Source: Chloroflexota bacterium (GTDB lineage: Bacteria > Chloroflexota > Limnocylindria > Limnocylindrales > CSP1-4). From it: 35,939 nt of DNA. The stretch covers positions 1 through 35,939 of the forward strand of contig JAKOQS010000061.1 of NCBI GenBank assembly GCA_029778235.1, in the 5' to 3' direction. The notes under the pieces are model-generated. The model did not search any database, had not been told where the DNA came from, and saw only the letters and a program-made list of their open reading frames with translations. The position numbers and the translations under genes were made by a program. Below are positions 15,340 to 23,582 of this stretch, one piece after another (position 1 is the stretch's first letter; each line of letters opens with the position of its first letter).

Positions 15340-17505
15340 TCAGGCGTCGGCCGAGAGGAACTGCTCCCGGTACAGCTGCGCGTACAGCCCGTCGAGGGCG
15401 AGGAGCTCGTCGTGCGTCCCGCGCTCGACGATGCGGCCCCGCTCGTAGACGAGGATCCGGTCGGCCTTGAGGATCGTCGAGAGCCGGTGGGCGATGGCCA
15501 CGGTCGTCCGGCCCGCGGTGAGCGATTCGAGCGCCGCCTGGATCAGTCGCTCGCTCACGGTGTCCAGCGCGCTCGTCGCCTCGTCGAGGATGAGGATCCG
15601 TGGGTCCTTGAGGAGGACGCGCGCGATCGCGATGCGCTGCTTCTCGCCCCCGGAGAGCTTGTAGCCGCGCTCGCCGACCATCGTGTCGTACGCCTCGGGC
15701 AGCTCGAGGATGCGGTCGTGGATCGCCGCGGCGCGTGCGGCCGTCTCGAGGTCGGCCTGGGACGCGTCCGGGCGCGCGTACAGGAGGTTCTCCCGCACCG
15801 TCGCGTGGAACAGGTACGTCTCCTGCGTCACGAACCCGATGGTCCGGCCGAGCGACTCCAGGGTGATCCCGCGGATGTCGACGCCGTCGATCTCGACCGC
15901 CCCGTCGCTCACGTCGTACAGGCGCGGGATCAGGTAGGTGGTGGTGGTCTTGCCCGAGCCGGACGGTCCCACCAGGGCGACGAGCTCGCCCGGCGCCGCC
16001 TCGAAGTCGATGCCGCGGAGCGCGAATCGCTCGGCCGGCACGCCCGGGGCGCTCGCGCCGTCGTCTGCCGATCCCTCGCGCGCGGCGTCGGTCGCGGCAG
16101 AAGGCGCGTCGCCCGGTGCAGCCGGGCCGACGCCGGCACCCTCCGGCCCGAGTCCCGCCTCTGCCTGCACCTCGAGCGCGGTCCCGATCAGGGCTGCCGC
16201 CTCTGACGGGGCGCCCTCGACCGCCTGACCGTCGCCGACCATCGCGGTCCCGACGGCCTCCTCCTCCGCGCGGGCCTCCTCCACGGCCGCGAGCGCTGCG
16301 TCCTCGACGCCGGCGCCGCCTGGTCCGGTGCCCCGGCCGTCGGGCTCCGGCGACGGCGCCGACGGGACGGGCGTCGCCGGGTAGCTGAACGAGACGTCCC
16401 GGAAGCGAAGGCTGCCCCGCACCCCTCGAGGGTCGAGCGAGACGGCATCGGGCGCGTCCACGATCTCCGGGTCGAGGTCCAGGTACTCGAAGATCCGGTC
16501 GAAGAGCGCCAGCGCGCCGGCGAACTCGACCTGGACGGAGAGCAGCTGGCCGAGGGGGAAGAACAGGCGGCTCTGGAGCGTCGTGAACGCGACGATGTCG
16601 CCGATGGTCGGCGCGTTGGCCGGGTCGTTGATCGCGAGATAGCCGGCCAGCCAGTAGACGAGTGCCGGGGTGATCGAGAAGACCGTCCCGATGATCATGA
16701 AGAACCAGCGGCCGACCATGGCCTGGCGGATCTGGAGGCCCGCGAGGTTCCGGTTGAGGGCGCGGAACCGCTCGGTGGAGGCACCCTGCTGGCCGAACGT
16801 CTTCGCGAGGAGGATCCCGCTCACGCTGAGCGTCTCCTCCGTCACCGCGGAGATGTCGGCGAGCGAGCGCTGCGTCTCGGCACTGACCGCCCGGCGGATC
16901 TTCCCGACGCGGTACGTGAGGTACAGGAAGAACGGCGTGATACCCAGGGACAGCAGCGTCAACCGCCAGTCCACGAGGATCATGGCGATGACGGTGCTGA
17001 CCGAGACGGCGATGTTGCTGGTGATGCTCGCTGCCGTGTCCGTCACCACGGCCTGCACGCCGCCGACGTCGTTGGCGAGGCGGCTCTGGATCTCGCCCGT
17101 GCGGGTCTCCGTGAAGAACCGGAGTGGCATGCGCTGCAGGTGCGCGTAGAGCGCGTTGCGCAGGTCCTGCATCACGTTCTGGCCGATGACGTTGTTCACG
17201 TACGCCTGGCCGACGCCGATGAGGCCGCTGATGATCGGAACGACGATCATCAGCCCCACGAACAGGTTGAGCAGGAACCAGTCCTGCTCCGGGATGGCGA
17301 TGTCGATGAGCGCCTTGAGCAGGAGCGGGTTGATGAGGCCCAGGAGGCTCGTGACGAGGATCGCCACGAGGACGACGAGCACCTCTCGCCGGTACGGCCG
17401 GAAGAACCCGACGATCCGCCGGGCGGTCGCCCAGCGACGCTCACGCGGCACGGGCGGGGCCGATGCGTCCGGGCCCGCGAGCCGGGCGACCCTGCGCCCC
17501 GTCAC
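15340..17505 (-). CDS. ABC exporter (fused membrane and ATPase domains) with a long insert in the ATPase domain
   Basis: A 721-residue MsbA/LmrA-like half-transporter. Six transmembrane helices lie at about residues 40-340, followed by a nucleotide-binding domain with Walker A GPSGSGKTT (about 512-520), Q-loop TQETYLF, signature LSGGEKQRIAIA, Walker B ILILDEATSALD and switch AIAHRLST, all intact. Such proteins flip lipids or drugs outward as dimers. Unusually, about 115 Ala/Gly/Glu-rich residues (about 377-492) separate the A-loop tyrosine Y375 (VSFSYP) from the next strand (FALRGIDF). GTG 17505 overlaps the methyltransferase stop (GTGA), which fixes the start. The substrate is unknown. Confidence 0.93.
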   Translation of the reverse strand: MTGRRVARLAGPDASAPPVPRERRWATARRIVGFFRPYRREVLVVLVAILVTSLLGLINPLLLKALIDIAIPEQDWFLLNLFVGLMIVVPIISGLIGVGQAYVNNVIGQNVMQDLRNALYAHLQRMPLRFFTETRTGEIQSRLANDVGGVQAVVTDTAASITSNIAVSVSTVIAMILVDWRLTLLSLGITPFFLYLTYRVGKIRRAVSAETQRSLADISAVTEETLSVSGILLAKTFGQQGASTERFRALNRNLAGLQIRQAMVGRWFFMIIGTVFSITPALVYWLAGYLAINDPANAPTIGDIVAFTTLQSRLFFPLGQLLSVQVEFAGALALFDRIFEYLDLDPEIVDAPDAVSLDPRGVRGSLRFRDVSFSYPATPVPSAPSPEPDGRGTGPGGAGVEDAALAAVEEARAEEEAVGTAMVGDGQAVEGAPSEAAALIGTALEVQAEAGLGPEGAGVGPAAPGDAPSAATDAAREGSADDGASAPGVPAERFALRGIDFEAAPGELVALVGPSGSGKTTTTYLIPRLYDVSDGAVEIDGVDIRGITLESLGRTIGFVTQETYLFHATVRENLLYARPDASQADLETAARAAAIHDRILELPEAYDTMVGERGYKLSGGEKQRIAIARVLLKDPRILILDEATSALDTVSERLIQAALESLTAGRTTVAIAHRLSTILKADRILVYERGRIVERGTHDELLALDGLYAQLYREQFLSADA

Positions 17506-18281
17506 CGGGTGCCGGGCACGTCCGGGCGTCGTGCCGAGGCGATGAGCGTGGACCGCCGCGAGGGCAGCCCGCGGGTGAGCGCGTCGCCCGTGACGCCGAG
17601 GGCGAAGGTGGGCCACGTGCGCGCCCACGCGCGCGCCAGATGGCCGACCGAGCTGACCCGTACGTCGACCCACCCGGCGTCGCGCAGCCCCGCCGTGAGC
17701 GCACGTCGCGTGTTGCAGGCCCCCACGAGCGGGTGAGCGTCCTCCGGCCGCTCCTTCACCACGCCCTGCAGGCGGGCACGCAGATCGAGCGGGAGGTCCA
17801 GGTAGGCCGCGACGAAGGGGTGGCGGCGGTTGACGGTCGTCGCGACGAGCGCCCCGCCCGGCCGCGTCCAGGTCCGCAGGTTCGCGAAGGCCCGCGCCGG
17901 CTCGGTCAGGTGCTCCACCGTGAAGCTCATGAGCACCACGTCGAACGTCTCTGGGGCGAACGTGTCCGGGTCGGTGCACAGGTCGGCGATGACGAAGCGA
18001 TCGAGGTGGCCGACGCTGCCGGGGGGCTGGCCGTGGATGTCCATGCCCACGATCTCGCCGATCCGGGACCGGAACTGCCGGAGTGCCGAGACACGTCCGC
18101 ACCCGGCGTCCAGCACCGTCGTCCTGCGACCCTCCGCGAGGGCGCGCACGGACGCGTCGCCGACGGCCGCCTCCAGGAGCAGGTTCACGACCTCGCCGGC
18201 GGACGGGCGGATCCCGAGACGCGGCAGCAGGTCGAGCCGCGCCGCCCGCGTGGTGCCTCCCGATCGCGCTGCCGCGGCCAT
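17502..18281 (-). CDS. Class I SAM-dependent methyltransferase
   Basis: A 259-residue protein with the SAM-binding motif VLDAGCGRVSALRQF, an acidic end of strand two in MDIHGQ, motif DVVLMSFTVEHLTEPARAF and a post-Rossmann TRPGGALVATTVNR, the order of Methyltransf_11/25 domains. I chose ATG 18281, 11 nt after the trxB stop; a longer open frame upstream only repeats the trxB tail in another frame. The substrate is unknown; its coupling to the ABC exporter through a GTGA overlap suggests that it modifies, or is co-expressed with, the exported compound. Confidence 0.88.
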   Translation of the reverse strand: MAAAARSGGTTRAARLDLLPRLGIRPSAGEVVNLLLEAAVGDASVRALAEGRRTTVLDAGCGRVSALRQFRSRIGEIVGMDIHGQPPGSVGHLDRFVIADLCTDPDTFAPETFDVVLMSFTVEHLTEPARAFANLRTWTRPGGALVATTVNRRHPFVAAYLDLPLDLRARLQGVVKERPEDAHPLVGACNTRRALTAGLRDAGWVDVRVSSVGHLARAWARTWPTFALGVTGDALTRGLPSRRSTLIASARRPDVPGTR

Positions 18282-18292
18282 CGGTCGCGCCC

Positions 18293-19411
18293 TCAGCCCG
18301 CGGCCGCCGGGGCGCTGGGAGCAAGGGGGGCGGGACCCGCTGCCGTCGTCGTGGCCTCGACGGGCTCCGCGTCGCCCTGGGCCTCGAGCCACCGCTCGGC
18401 GTCGATGGCGGCCCGGGCGCCCTCGCCCGCGGCCGTCACCGCCTGCCGGTAGTGCGGGTCGTCGACGTCGCCCGCCACGAAGACCCCGGGGATCCCCGCG
18501 CCAGAGTGCTCGTGGGCCCTGAGGTAGCCCTTCTCGTCCACGTCCAGCCAGCCGCGGAAGACCTCCGTGTTGGGACGATGGCCGATCGCGACGAAGACGC
18601 CGTCGACGGCGACGTCACGCTCCTCGCCGCTCCGCGAGTCGCGGAGCCGGATGCCCTCGACCTTCTCGCCGCCGAGGACGGCGGCGACCTGCGAGTTCCA
18701 CTCGACCGTGATCTTCGGGTCCCGGAGAGCCCGGTCCTGCATGATCCGGCTCCCCCGGAACTCGTCGCGCCGGACGATCATCCGGACGGTCCGGGCGAAC
18801 CGGGTGAGGTAGAGCGCCTCCTCGAGAGCCGTGTCACCGCCGCCGATCACGGCGATGTCCTGGTCGCGGAAGAAGAAGCCGTCGCAGGTGGCGCAGGCGG
18901 AGACCCCGCGGCCGCGAAGGCGCGTCTCGCTCTCCAGGCCCAGCCAGAGGGCGGATGCGCCCGTCGCCACGATGACCGCCCGCGCGCGGTACTCGACCCC
19001 GTCGGCCCAGAGGCGGAAGGGCCTGTCGGTGAGGTCCACGCGGTCCACGGCGACGTCGAGCACGCGGCTGCCGAAGCGCTCGGCCTGGGCGCGGAACCGC
19101 GCCATCAGCTCCGGGCCCTGGATCCCGTCGGGGAACCCGGGGTAGTTCTCCACGTCGCTGGTCAGCATCAGCTGGCCGCCCGGCTCGTGTCCCGCGAGCA
19201 CGATCGGCTCCAGGCCGGCGCGCGCGGCGTAGATGGCGGCCGTCAGTCCCGCCGGGCCGGAGCCGACGATCACGAGCGTCGCATCGACGCTCGCACCGGC
19301 GCCTGCCGTCCGCACCACGGCCGACTCGGCCGCCTGGGCCGTCATCCCGCTGAAGTCGATCGCGAAGCCGCCGAACCCGCCGAGGCCGCCGCCCATCTTC
19401 TCTTCCGTCAT
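18293..19411 (-). CDS. trxB: Thioredoxin-disulfide reductase
   Basis: A 372-residue flavoprotein that passes NADPH electrons to thioredoxin. FAD-binding GSGPAGL (about residues 50-56), the redox pair CATC (C173 and C176), NADPH-binding GGGDTALEEA and the C-terminal FAD motif GVFVAGDVDDPHYRQ are all present. It is ~55 residues longer than usual because of an N-terminal Gly/Phe-rich stretch (GGGLGGFGGFAIDF) and an Ala/Pro-rich C-terminal tail. The ATG follows GGAGG. It heads a trxB-methyltransferase-exporter operon with its own promoter and a nearby palindrome. No thioredoxin gene is in view, so an alternative partner is possible. Confidence 0.93.
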   Translation of the reverse strand: MTEEKMGGGLGGFGGFAIDFSGMTAQAAESAVVRTAGAGASVDATLVIVGSGPAGLTAAIYAARAGLEPIVLAGHEPGGQLMLTSDVENYPGFPDGIQGPELMARFRAQAERFGSRVLDVAVDRVDLTDRPFRLWADGVEYRARAVIVATGASALWLGLESETRLRGRGVSACATCDGFFFRDQDIAVIGGGDTALEEALYLTRFARTVRMIVRRDEFRGSRIMQDRALRDPKITVEWNSQVAAVLGGEKVEGIRLRDSRSGEERDVAVDGVFVAIGHRPNTEVFRGWLDVDEKGYLRAHEHSGAGIPGVFVAGDVDDPHYRQAVTAAGEGARAAIDAERWLEAQGDAEPVEATTTAAGPAPLAPSAPAAAG

Positions 19412-19460
19412 CCGCCTCCGCCTCTGCTCCGGCCCGCTGGCCCTCCGCGACCGTCCCCCG

Positions 19461-19466
19461 ACTGTA
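19461..19466 (-). promoter_or_regulatory. Probable -10 box of trxB
   Basis: TACAGT preceded by TGG on the minus strand, 49 nt before the trxB ATG. No -35 match is visible; the expected -35 position falls in the palindrome at 19479-19495. Confidence 0.45.
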
Positions 19467-19478
19467 CCACGGGCGTGG

Positions 19479-19495
19479 ATACTCCCCTGGAGTAT
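19479..19495. promoter_or_regulatory. Palindromic operator candidate upstream of trxB
   Basis: ATACTCC-CCT-GGAGTAT is a perfect 7-bp inverted repeat with a 3-bp centre. It ends 12 bp before the trxB -10, so it straddles the -35 position, where a repressor would compete with polymerase or an activator could contact it. The AT-rich arms stand out from the surrounding DNA. The binding protein is unknown. Confidence 0.6.
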
Positions 19496-19544
19496 GGGAC
19501 CGTGCCCGGCGCGGGGCTCGGAGCACCCGCGCCCGGCGCCCGGT

Positions 19545-20441
19545 TCAGAGCGCCCGTGCGGCGGGGATGATCCGCGTCCCGACGAGGTCGATCCACTGCT
19601 CCACGCCCCGCGAGGGGACGCCCAGGATCACGTGCTGCACGCCCGACTCCGCGAGCGCCGCGAGGTCGGCGACGAAGGCGTCGGGCTCGCGCTGGCCGTC
19701 GAGGACCTCCTGGCTCAGCCTGCCTGACTGGAGGTTGGTCCGTTCGATCTCGGCATAGGGCCGCCCCACGGCGTCGCAGTGCTCGCGCAGCACCGCGTAC
19801 TTGTGCGCGACCTGCGCCGGTCCGCCGAAGACGTTGCACGCATCGGCGTACTTCGCGACCAGCAGGAGCGTCTTCCGCTCGCCGCCGCCGCCCACCATGA
19901 TCGGGGGTCGGGGCCGGCTGATCGCCTGGGGGACGTTGAGCAGTCGCCCGGCCCGGACGTGGACTCCCTCGAAGGACGCCTCGGTCCCGCGCGGCCCGGA
20001 CCACATCCCGTGCGCGATCCGCAGCGTCTCCTCGAGCATATCGAAGCGCTCCGCGAGCGGCGGGAAATCGAACCCCAGGGCGAGCGACTCCTCCTCGTTC
20101 CACGCGGCGCCGATCCCCAGCGAGCCCCGACCGCCCGAGAGCACGTCGAGCGTGGTCGCCGCCTTCACCCACAGCCCCGGGGCGCGGTAGTGGACCCCGC
20201 CGACGAGCAGGCCCAGCCGGGCGCGCCGGGTCGCCGCGGCCAGGAACCCGAGGGTCGTCCACCCCTCGAGCATCGGGTCCTCGGCCGGACCCAGGCCGCG
20301 GATCTGGAAGAAGTGGTCCATCACCCAGATCGAGTCGAAGCCCGCGTCGTCCGCGAGGCGCGCGTACCGCGCCAGCGCCGGCCCGATCCCGTCGGTCGCA
20401 TCGGGCCAGTCGAACCTGTTGATCTGGAGGCCGATCCTCAC
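19545..20441 (-). CDS. LLM-class oxidoreductase, probably F420-dependent
   Basis: A 298-residue luciferase-like TIM barrel. Features are MRIGLQINRFDW at strand one, the substrate/cofactor segment IWVMDHFF, RARLGLLVGGVHYRAPGLWVK, SLGIGAAWNEEE and IMVGGGGERKTL, typical of F420-linked members. The start is GTG 20441 with GAGGG upstream. It lies 55 bp after cofE at the end of the F420 cluster, which supports F420 rather than FMN as cofactor. The same GGGGExKTL loop occurs in the LLM enzyme at 23961-24926, so the two may share ancestry. The substrate is unknown. Confidence 0.88.
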   Translation of the reverse strand: MRIGLQINRFDWPDATDGIGPALARYARLADDAGFDSIWVMDHFFQIRGLGPAEDPMLEGWTTLGFLAAATRRARLGLLVGGVHYRAPGLWVKAATTLDVLSGGRGSLGIGAAWNEEESLALGFDFPPLAERFDMLEETLRIAHGMWSGPRGTEASFEGVHVRAGRLLNVPQAISRPRPPIMVGGGGERKTLLLVAKYADACNVFGGPAQVAHKYAVLREHCDAVGRPYAEIERTNLQSGRLSQEVLDGQREPDAFVADLAALAESGVQHVILGVPSRGVEQWIDLVGTRIIPAARAL

Positions 20442-20496
20442 GGTGGTCCCTCGCGGTCTCTCGCCGCCGGCGGCGATCCGGCGATGCCAGGGCGGG

Positions 20497-21471
20497 TCAC
20501 GGGAACAGGTCGAAGCGGGCCGGCATGACGACGTCTGCGATCGAGGCCTCGGCTCGCACGGGCCGAGCTCCCCGGACGATCGCCGCCGGCCGGCCGGCGG
20601 ACTTGCCGAGGGCGAGCTCGGCCGCCGACGCGATCTCGTCGGCGACGGCGCGGCTCGTCGATCGCATCACGCGGCCGTCGGCGTCGGGGACGCCGCGCAG
20701 GTCCTCGACCGGCGACAGCCCGCTCACCCCGATCGCGACGTCCACGATCCCCCAGCGCCACGGGCGCCCGAAGCTGTCGGAGACGATGACCGGCACGTCC
20801 AGGCCGTGTGCGTCCCGGACGGCCGCGCGGATGCGAGCGGCCGACGCGTCGGGGTCACGCGGCAGGAGGGTGACCAGGTCGCCGCTCCGCGGGCCCACGT
20901 TCGACGCGTCCACGCCGCTGTTGGCGAGGACGAACCCATGGTGCGTCTCCGTGACGATCACCCCGCGCTCCATGCGGACCACGCGGACCGCCTCGCGAAG
21001 GACGACCTCGACCTGGCGGGGATCGCGGTCCCAGCGCTCCCCGAACGCCACCGCCTCCGGGCGCGGCTCGACCGTCCGCAGGTCCACCACGGCGCCCTCT
21101 GCCTTGGAGACGACCTTCTGGGTCACCACCAGGACGTCGTCGGTTCGGAGCGGCAGGACGCCGGGCGTCGCCGCGATGGCTCGCACGACGAGCATGCCGA
21201 GGTCGACGCCCGGGACGACCTCACCGATCCCGCGGAGGGCCGTGATCTCGACGCGCCCGCCACCCGCCTCGGCCTCCCCCGGGGCATCCGAGCCCGGGGC
21301 AGGGTGGGGGAGCGTCCCGGCTGGCATCCCGGCCGGCTCCGATCCCGCGCCCTCGGCGCGGCCGCGTGCGTCGGCCGATCCCGCGCCCTCGGCGCGGCCG
21401 CGTGCGTCGGCCGATCCTGCGCCCGGCGCGCCCGCCCGGCGCCCGGCCCCGTCCAGGTCGTCGCGGCTCAT
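20497..21471 (-). CDS. cofE: Coenzyme F420-0:L-glutamate ligase
   Basis: A 324-residue protein whose residues ~73-324 are a complete CofE domain, seen in IGEVVPGVDLG, DVLVVTQKVVSKAEGAVVDL, ETHHGFVLANSGVDASNV and VSDSFGRPWRWGIVDVAIG. It adds glutamates to F420-0 using GTP. The ATG overlaps the cofC stop (ATGA), fixing the start. The first ~72 residues are a Gly/Ala low-complexity extension containing an exact 12-residue tandem repeat. Unlike mycobacterial FbiB there is no C-terminal nitroreductase domain, so dehydro-F420 reduction, if needed, must be done elsewhere. Confidence 0.94.
   Translation of the reverse strand: MSRDDLDGAGRRAGAPGAGSADARGRAEGAGSADARGRAEGAGSEPAGMPAGTLPHPAPGSDAPGEAEAGGGRVEITALRGIGEVVPGVDLGMLVVRAIAATPGVLPLRTDDVLVVTQKVVSKAEGAVVDLRTVEPRPEAVAFGERWDRDPRQVEVVLREAVRVVRMERGVIVTETHHGFVLANSGVDASNVGPRSGDLVTLLPRDPDASAARIRAAVRDAHGLDVPVIVSDSFGRPWRWGIVDVAIGVSGLSPVEDLRGVPDADGRVMRSTSRAVADEIASAAELALGKSAGRPAAIVRGARPVRAEASIADVVMPARFDLFP
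21341..21412 (-). repeat. 36-bp exact tandem duplication inside cofE
   Basis: Two identical 36-bp units (21341-21376 and 21377-21412), followed by a diverging start of a third. The unit is 12 codons, so copy changes keep the frame; it encodes Ala/Gly/Arg-rich sequence in the N-terminal extension of CofE. Confidence 0.9.
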
Positions 21472-22169
21472 GCGTCGGCCGCTCCGCCGGCGCGCGCGCC
21501 GGCCGCGTCCGCGACTGCCTCGATCTCGGGCGCGGCCGCGAGATCCTCCGGCGTGTCGAGGTCAAGCGCGAGCGCCGATTCCACGTCGACGCACGCGGCC
21601 CCGGCGGTCCGGGCTGCTGCCGCATGGCGGCCGTGGCTGCCGGGCCCGAACGCGAACTCGATGGCGCGCGGCGGCGACACGAGGAGCGCGTTGGTCCCCT
21701 CGCCGGCGCGGTCCGGCACGATCGCCACGAGCGCCCGGCCCGGCTCGCACGCAGCGCGCGCGGCGGCCACGACCTCCGCGACCGCCGCCGCGGAGATCCG
21801 CGCCAGGTCGGTCGGGACGACCAGGACGGCCGTTGCGCCCTCCACGATCGCCCGTTCACGCGCCGTCCGCAGGTCCGCGATCAGGTCGTGTCCGCCAGCC
21901 GGCAGGGGCAGCGCGCCCGCGGCGACGGCCGCTGCGAGCGCGGCGGGGTCGTCGCTCGCCACGACGATCTCCGTGACGGCGCCGGCTGCCCGAGCCTCGA
22001 CGAGCGCCCGCAGCGTGCGCTCGGTGAGCCCGGCCGCGAGCGCGGCGCGCTCCTCCGGGTCGAGCGCCAGCGCGAGGCGCGTCTTCGCGCGCTCCAGGGT
22101 GCGCACGGGCACGAGCGCGACGATGCGCGAGAGGTCGGCCGCGGGGAGCGGCGGAGGTGCGGTCTCCAT
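21468..22169 (-). CDS. cofC: CofC/FbiD guanylyltransferase of F420 synthesis
   Basis: A 233-residue nucleotidyltransferase that activates 2-phospholactate or phosphoenolpyruvate with GTP for transfer to Fo. PVRTLERAKTRLA near the N-terminus carries the nucleotide-binding lysine, VPTDLARIS the metal-binding aspartate, and GTNALLVSPP plus FGPGSHGRH are the C-terminal family motifs. The substrate (phospholactate in archaea, phosphoenolpyruvate in mycobacteria) cannot be settled by eye. ATG 22169 has no Shine-Dalgarno but lies 7 nt after a TACCAT -10, so it may also be read from a leaderless message internal to the operon. Confidence 0.92.
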   Translation of the reverse strand: METAPPPLPAADLSRIVALVPVRTLERAKTRLALALDPEERAALAAGLTERTLRALVEARAAGAVTEIVVASDDPAALAAAVAAGALPLPAGGHDLIADLRTARERAIVEGATAVLVVPTDLARISAAAVAEVVAAARAACEPGRALVAIVPDRAGEGTNALLVSPPRAIEFAFGPGSHGRHAAAARTAGAACVDVESALALDLDTPEDLAAAPEIEAVADAAGARAGGAADA

Positions 22170-22176
22170 CGGCGCG

Positions 22177-22182
22177 ATGGTA
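22177..22182 (-). promoter_or_regulatory. -10 box for a possible leaderless cofC-cofE transcript
   Basis: TACCAT, preceded by GG, sits on the minus strand exactly 7 nt before the cofC ATG in the 37-bp cofD-cofC gap. A 6-bp GGCGGC/GCCGCC hairpin (22187-22201) lies just upstream of it and could separate the two transcripts. Confidence 0.5.
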
Positions 22183-22206
22183 CCGGGGCGGCGCGGCCGC
22201 CGGCCG

Positions 22207-23148
22207 TCAGCCCCCGTCGAGGGCGGCGAGCGTCTCGCGCGCCACGCGGGCGCGCGCGGCCGCGTCGCCCATGATCGTGTCGGTCACGAGCGCGCGCATC
22301 CCGAGCGACGCCACCTTGCCGGCGAGGTCCGCGTCCACCGCGTCGAGGACGAAGACGTCCACGAGGCCGGCGTACAGCCGTGCGACGCCCACCGCGCTCA
22401 CCTCGTGACCCAGGCTCGCGAGCATCCGGTCCGCGGGGCCCTTGAGGGCCTTGCCGCCCACGATGGGCGAGACCGCGGCCACCGGTACGCCTCGTGCGCG
22501 TGCCGCGCGCAGCGCGTCGCGGAGCGGCCGCACGGCCAGGATCGGCCCGATGCTGACGATCGGGTTCGAGGGGCAGATGACGACCATGCTCGCCGCCTCG
22601 AGCGCCAGCAGGACCTCCGGGGTCGGCTCTGCGGTGTCCGCGCCGTCGAAGCTCACGGCCCGCACGTCGGGTGCCTGGCGCAGCCGGACGAAGTAGTCCT
22701 GGAAGTCGAGCCAGCCATCGTCCGACAGCACGCGCGTCCGGACCGGGCTGTCCGCCATCGGCAGGATGCGCGTGGGCACCCCGAGCGCCCGCTGGATCTC
22801 CAGCGACACCTCCGTGAGCCGCGCACCGGCACGCAGGCGGGCGGTCCGCGCGATGTGCGTGGCCATGTCCCGGTCGCCCAGCCGGAACCAGGTCTCCTCC
22901 CCGAGGACCGCGAGGCGTTCCATCACGGCGAATGTCTCGCCGGCGATCCCCCAGCCCTGCGCCGGATCGGCGATCCCCGCGAGGGTGTACAGGACCGTGT
23001 CATGGTCCGGGCACACCAGCAGGCCGTGCCGCTCGGTGTCGTCAGCGGTGTTGACGACCACGACGAGGTCCCCGGCCGGGAGCGCGGCCTGGAGGCCCTC
23101 CGCCAGCCGGGCACCGCCGACGCCGCCCGCGAGCGCGACGACCGTCAT
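22207..23148 (-). CDS. cofD: CofD/FbiA 2-phospho-L-lactate transferase
   Basis: A 313-residue enzyme that joins the activated phospholactyl (or phosphoenolpyruvyl) group to Fo, giving F420-0 or dehydro-F420-0. The opening VALAGGVGGARLAEGL, the segment VVNTADDTERHGL and CPSNPIVSIGPILAV are family hallmarks, and length is normal. The ATG overlaps the stop of the preceding Ddn-type gene (ATGA). It is the first of the biosynthetic trio cofD-cofC-cofE. The Fo synthase (fbiC, or cofG and cofH) is not in the window. Confidence 0.95.
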   Translation of the reverse strand: MTVVALAGGVGGARLAEGLQAALPAGDLVVVVNTADDTERHGLLVCPDHDTVLYTLAGIADPAQGWGIAGETFAVMERLAVLGEETWFRLGDRDMATHIARTARLRAGARLTEVSLEIQRALGVPTRILPMADSPVRTRVLSDDGWLDFQDYFVRLRQAPDVRAVSFDGADTAEPTPEVLLALEAASMVVICPSNPIVSIGPILAVRPLRDALRAARARGVPVAAVSPIVGGKALKGPADRMLASLGHEVSAVGVARLYAGLVDVFVLDAVDADLAGKVASLGMRALVTDTIMGDAAARARVARETLAALDGG

Positions 23149-23582
23149 CGGACGGGCTCGCGCGGCGTGGCGTCCGGCCCCGCGGCCGCTTCCGCAGGGA
23201 CACCGCCGTCCTGCGTCTCCGTGGGCCGGAGCACGAAGACGTCAGTCCAGCTCGCGTCGCGGAAGTTGCGCGGCATCGACGCCACGAGCTCGGCGAGCGC
23301 CGTGTCGCGGTCAGCTCCGCTCTGGGCGGCCGCCACGTACGCGTGCCGGCGGCCCCGGATCGTGAGGGTGCACGCCGGATGAGCACGCAGGTTCGCGGCC
23401 CACGCGCGACCGGTCCCGCCGGCGGCGATGAGGACAGAACCGTCCGCACGCTGAAGGAAGCCCACCGCAGCAGTCCGCGGGAGGCCGCTCCGGGCCCCGG
23501 TCGTGCCGAGGCTCGCGACCCAGCCCATGCGGACCATGAACGCACCGCCGACCGCGTTGAAGGCCCGGCCGATCCGGTTCAT
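23145..23582 (-). CDS. Deazaflavin-dependent nitroreductase (Ddn) family protein, second of a pair
   Basis: A 145-residue protein of the F420H2-dependent split-barrel (FDOR-A/Ddn) group. It opens MNRIGRAFNAVGGAFM, then shows the family's TTGARSGLPRTAAVGFLQRADG, AWAANLRAHPACTL and a C-terminal FVLRPTE. Such enzymes reduce nitroimidazoles, quinones or similar compounds. The ATG overlaps the stop of the related upstream gene and its stop overlaps the cofD start, so three genes are tightly coupled. A ~25-residue Ala/Pro-rich tail is added. The physiological substrate is unknown. Confidence 0.88.
   Translation of the reverse strand: MNRIGRAFNAVGGAFMVRMGWVASLGTTGARSGLPRTAAVGFLQRADGSVLIAAGGTGRAWAANLRAHPACTLTIRGRRHAYVAAAQSGADRDTALAELVASMPRNFRDASWTDVFVLRPTETQDGGVPAEAAAGPDATPREPVR

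Noticed and set aside
16030-16377. Frameshift or misassembly as the cause of the ABC exporter insert
   Set aside because: The frame stays open and the sequence is a multiple of three with both flanking motifs in the same frame, so I treated it as a real insert while noting that it should be verified.
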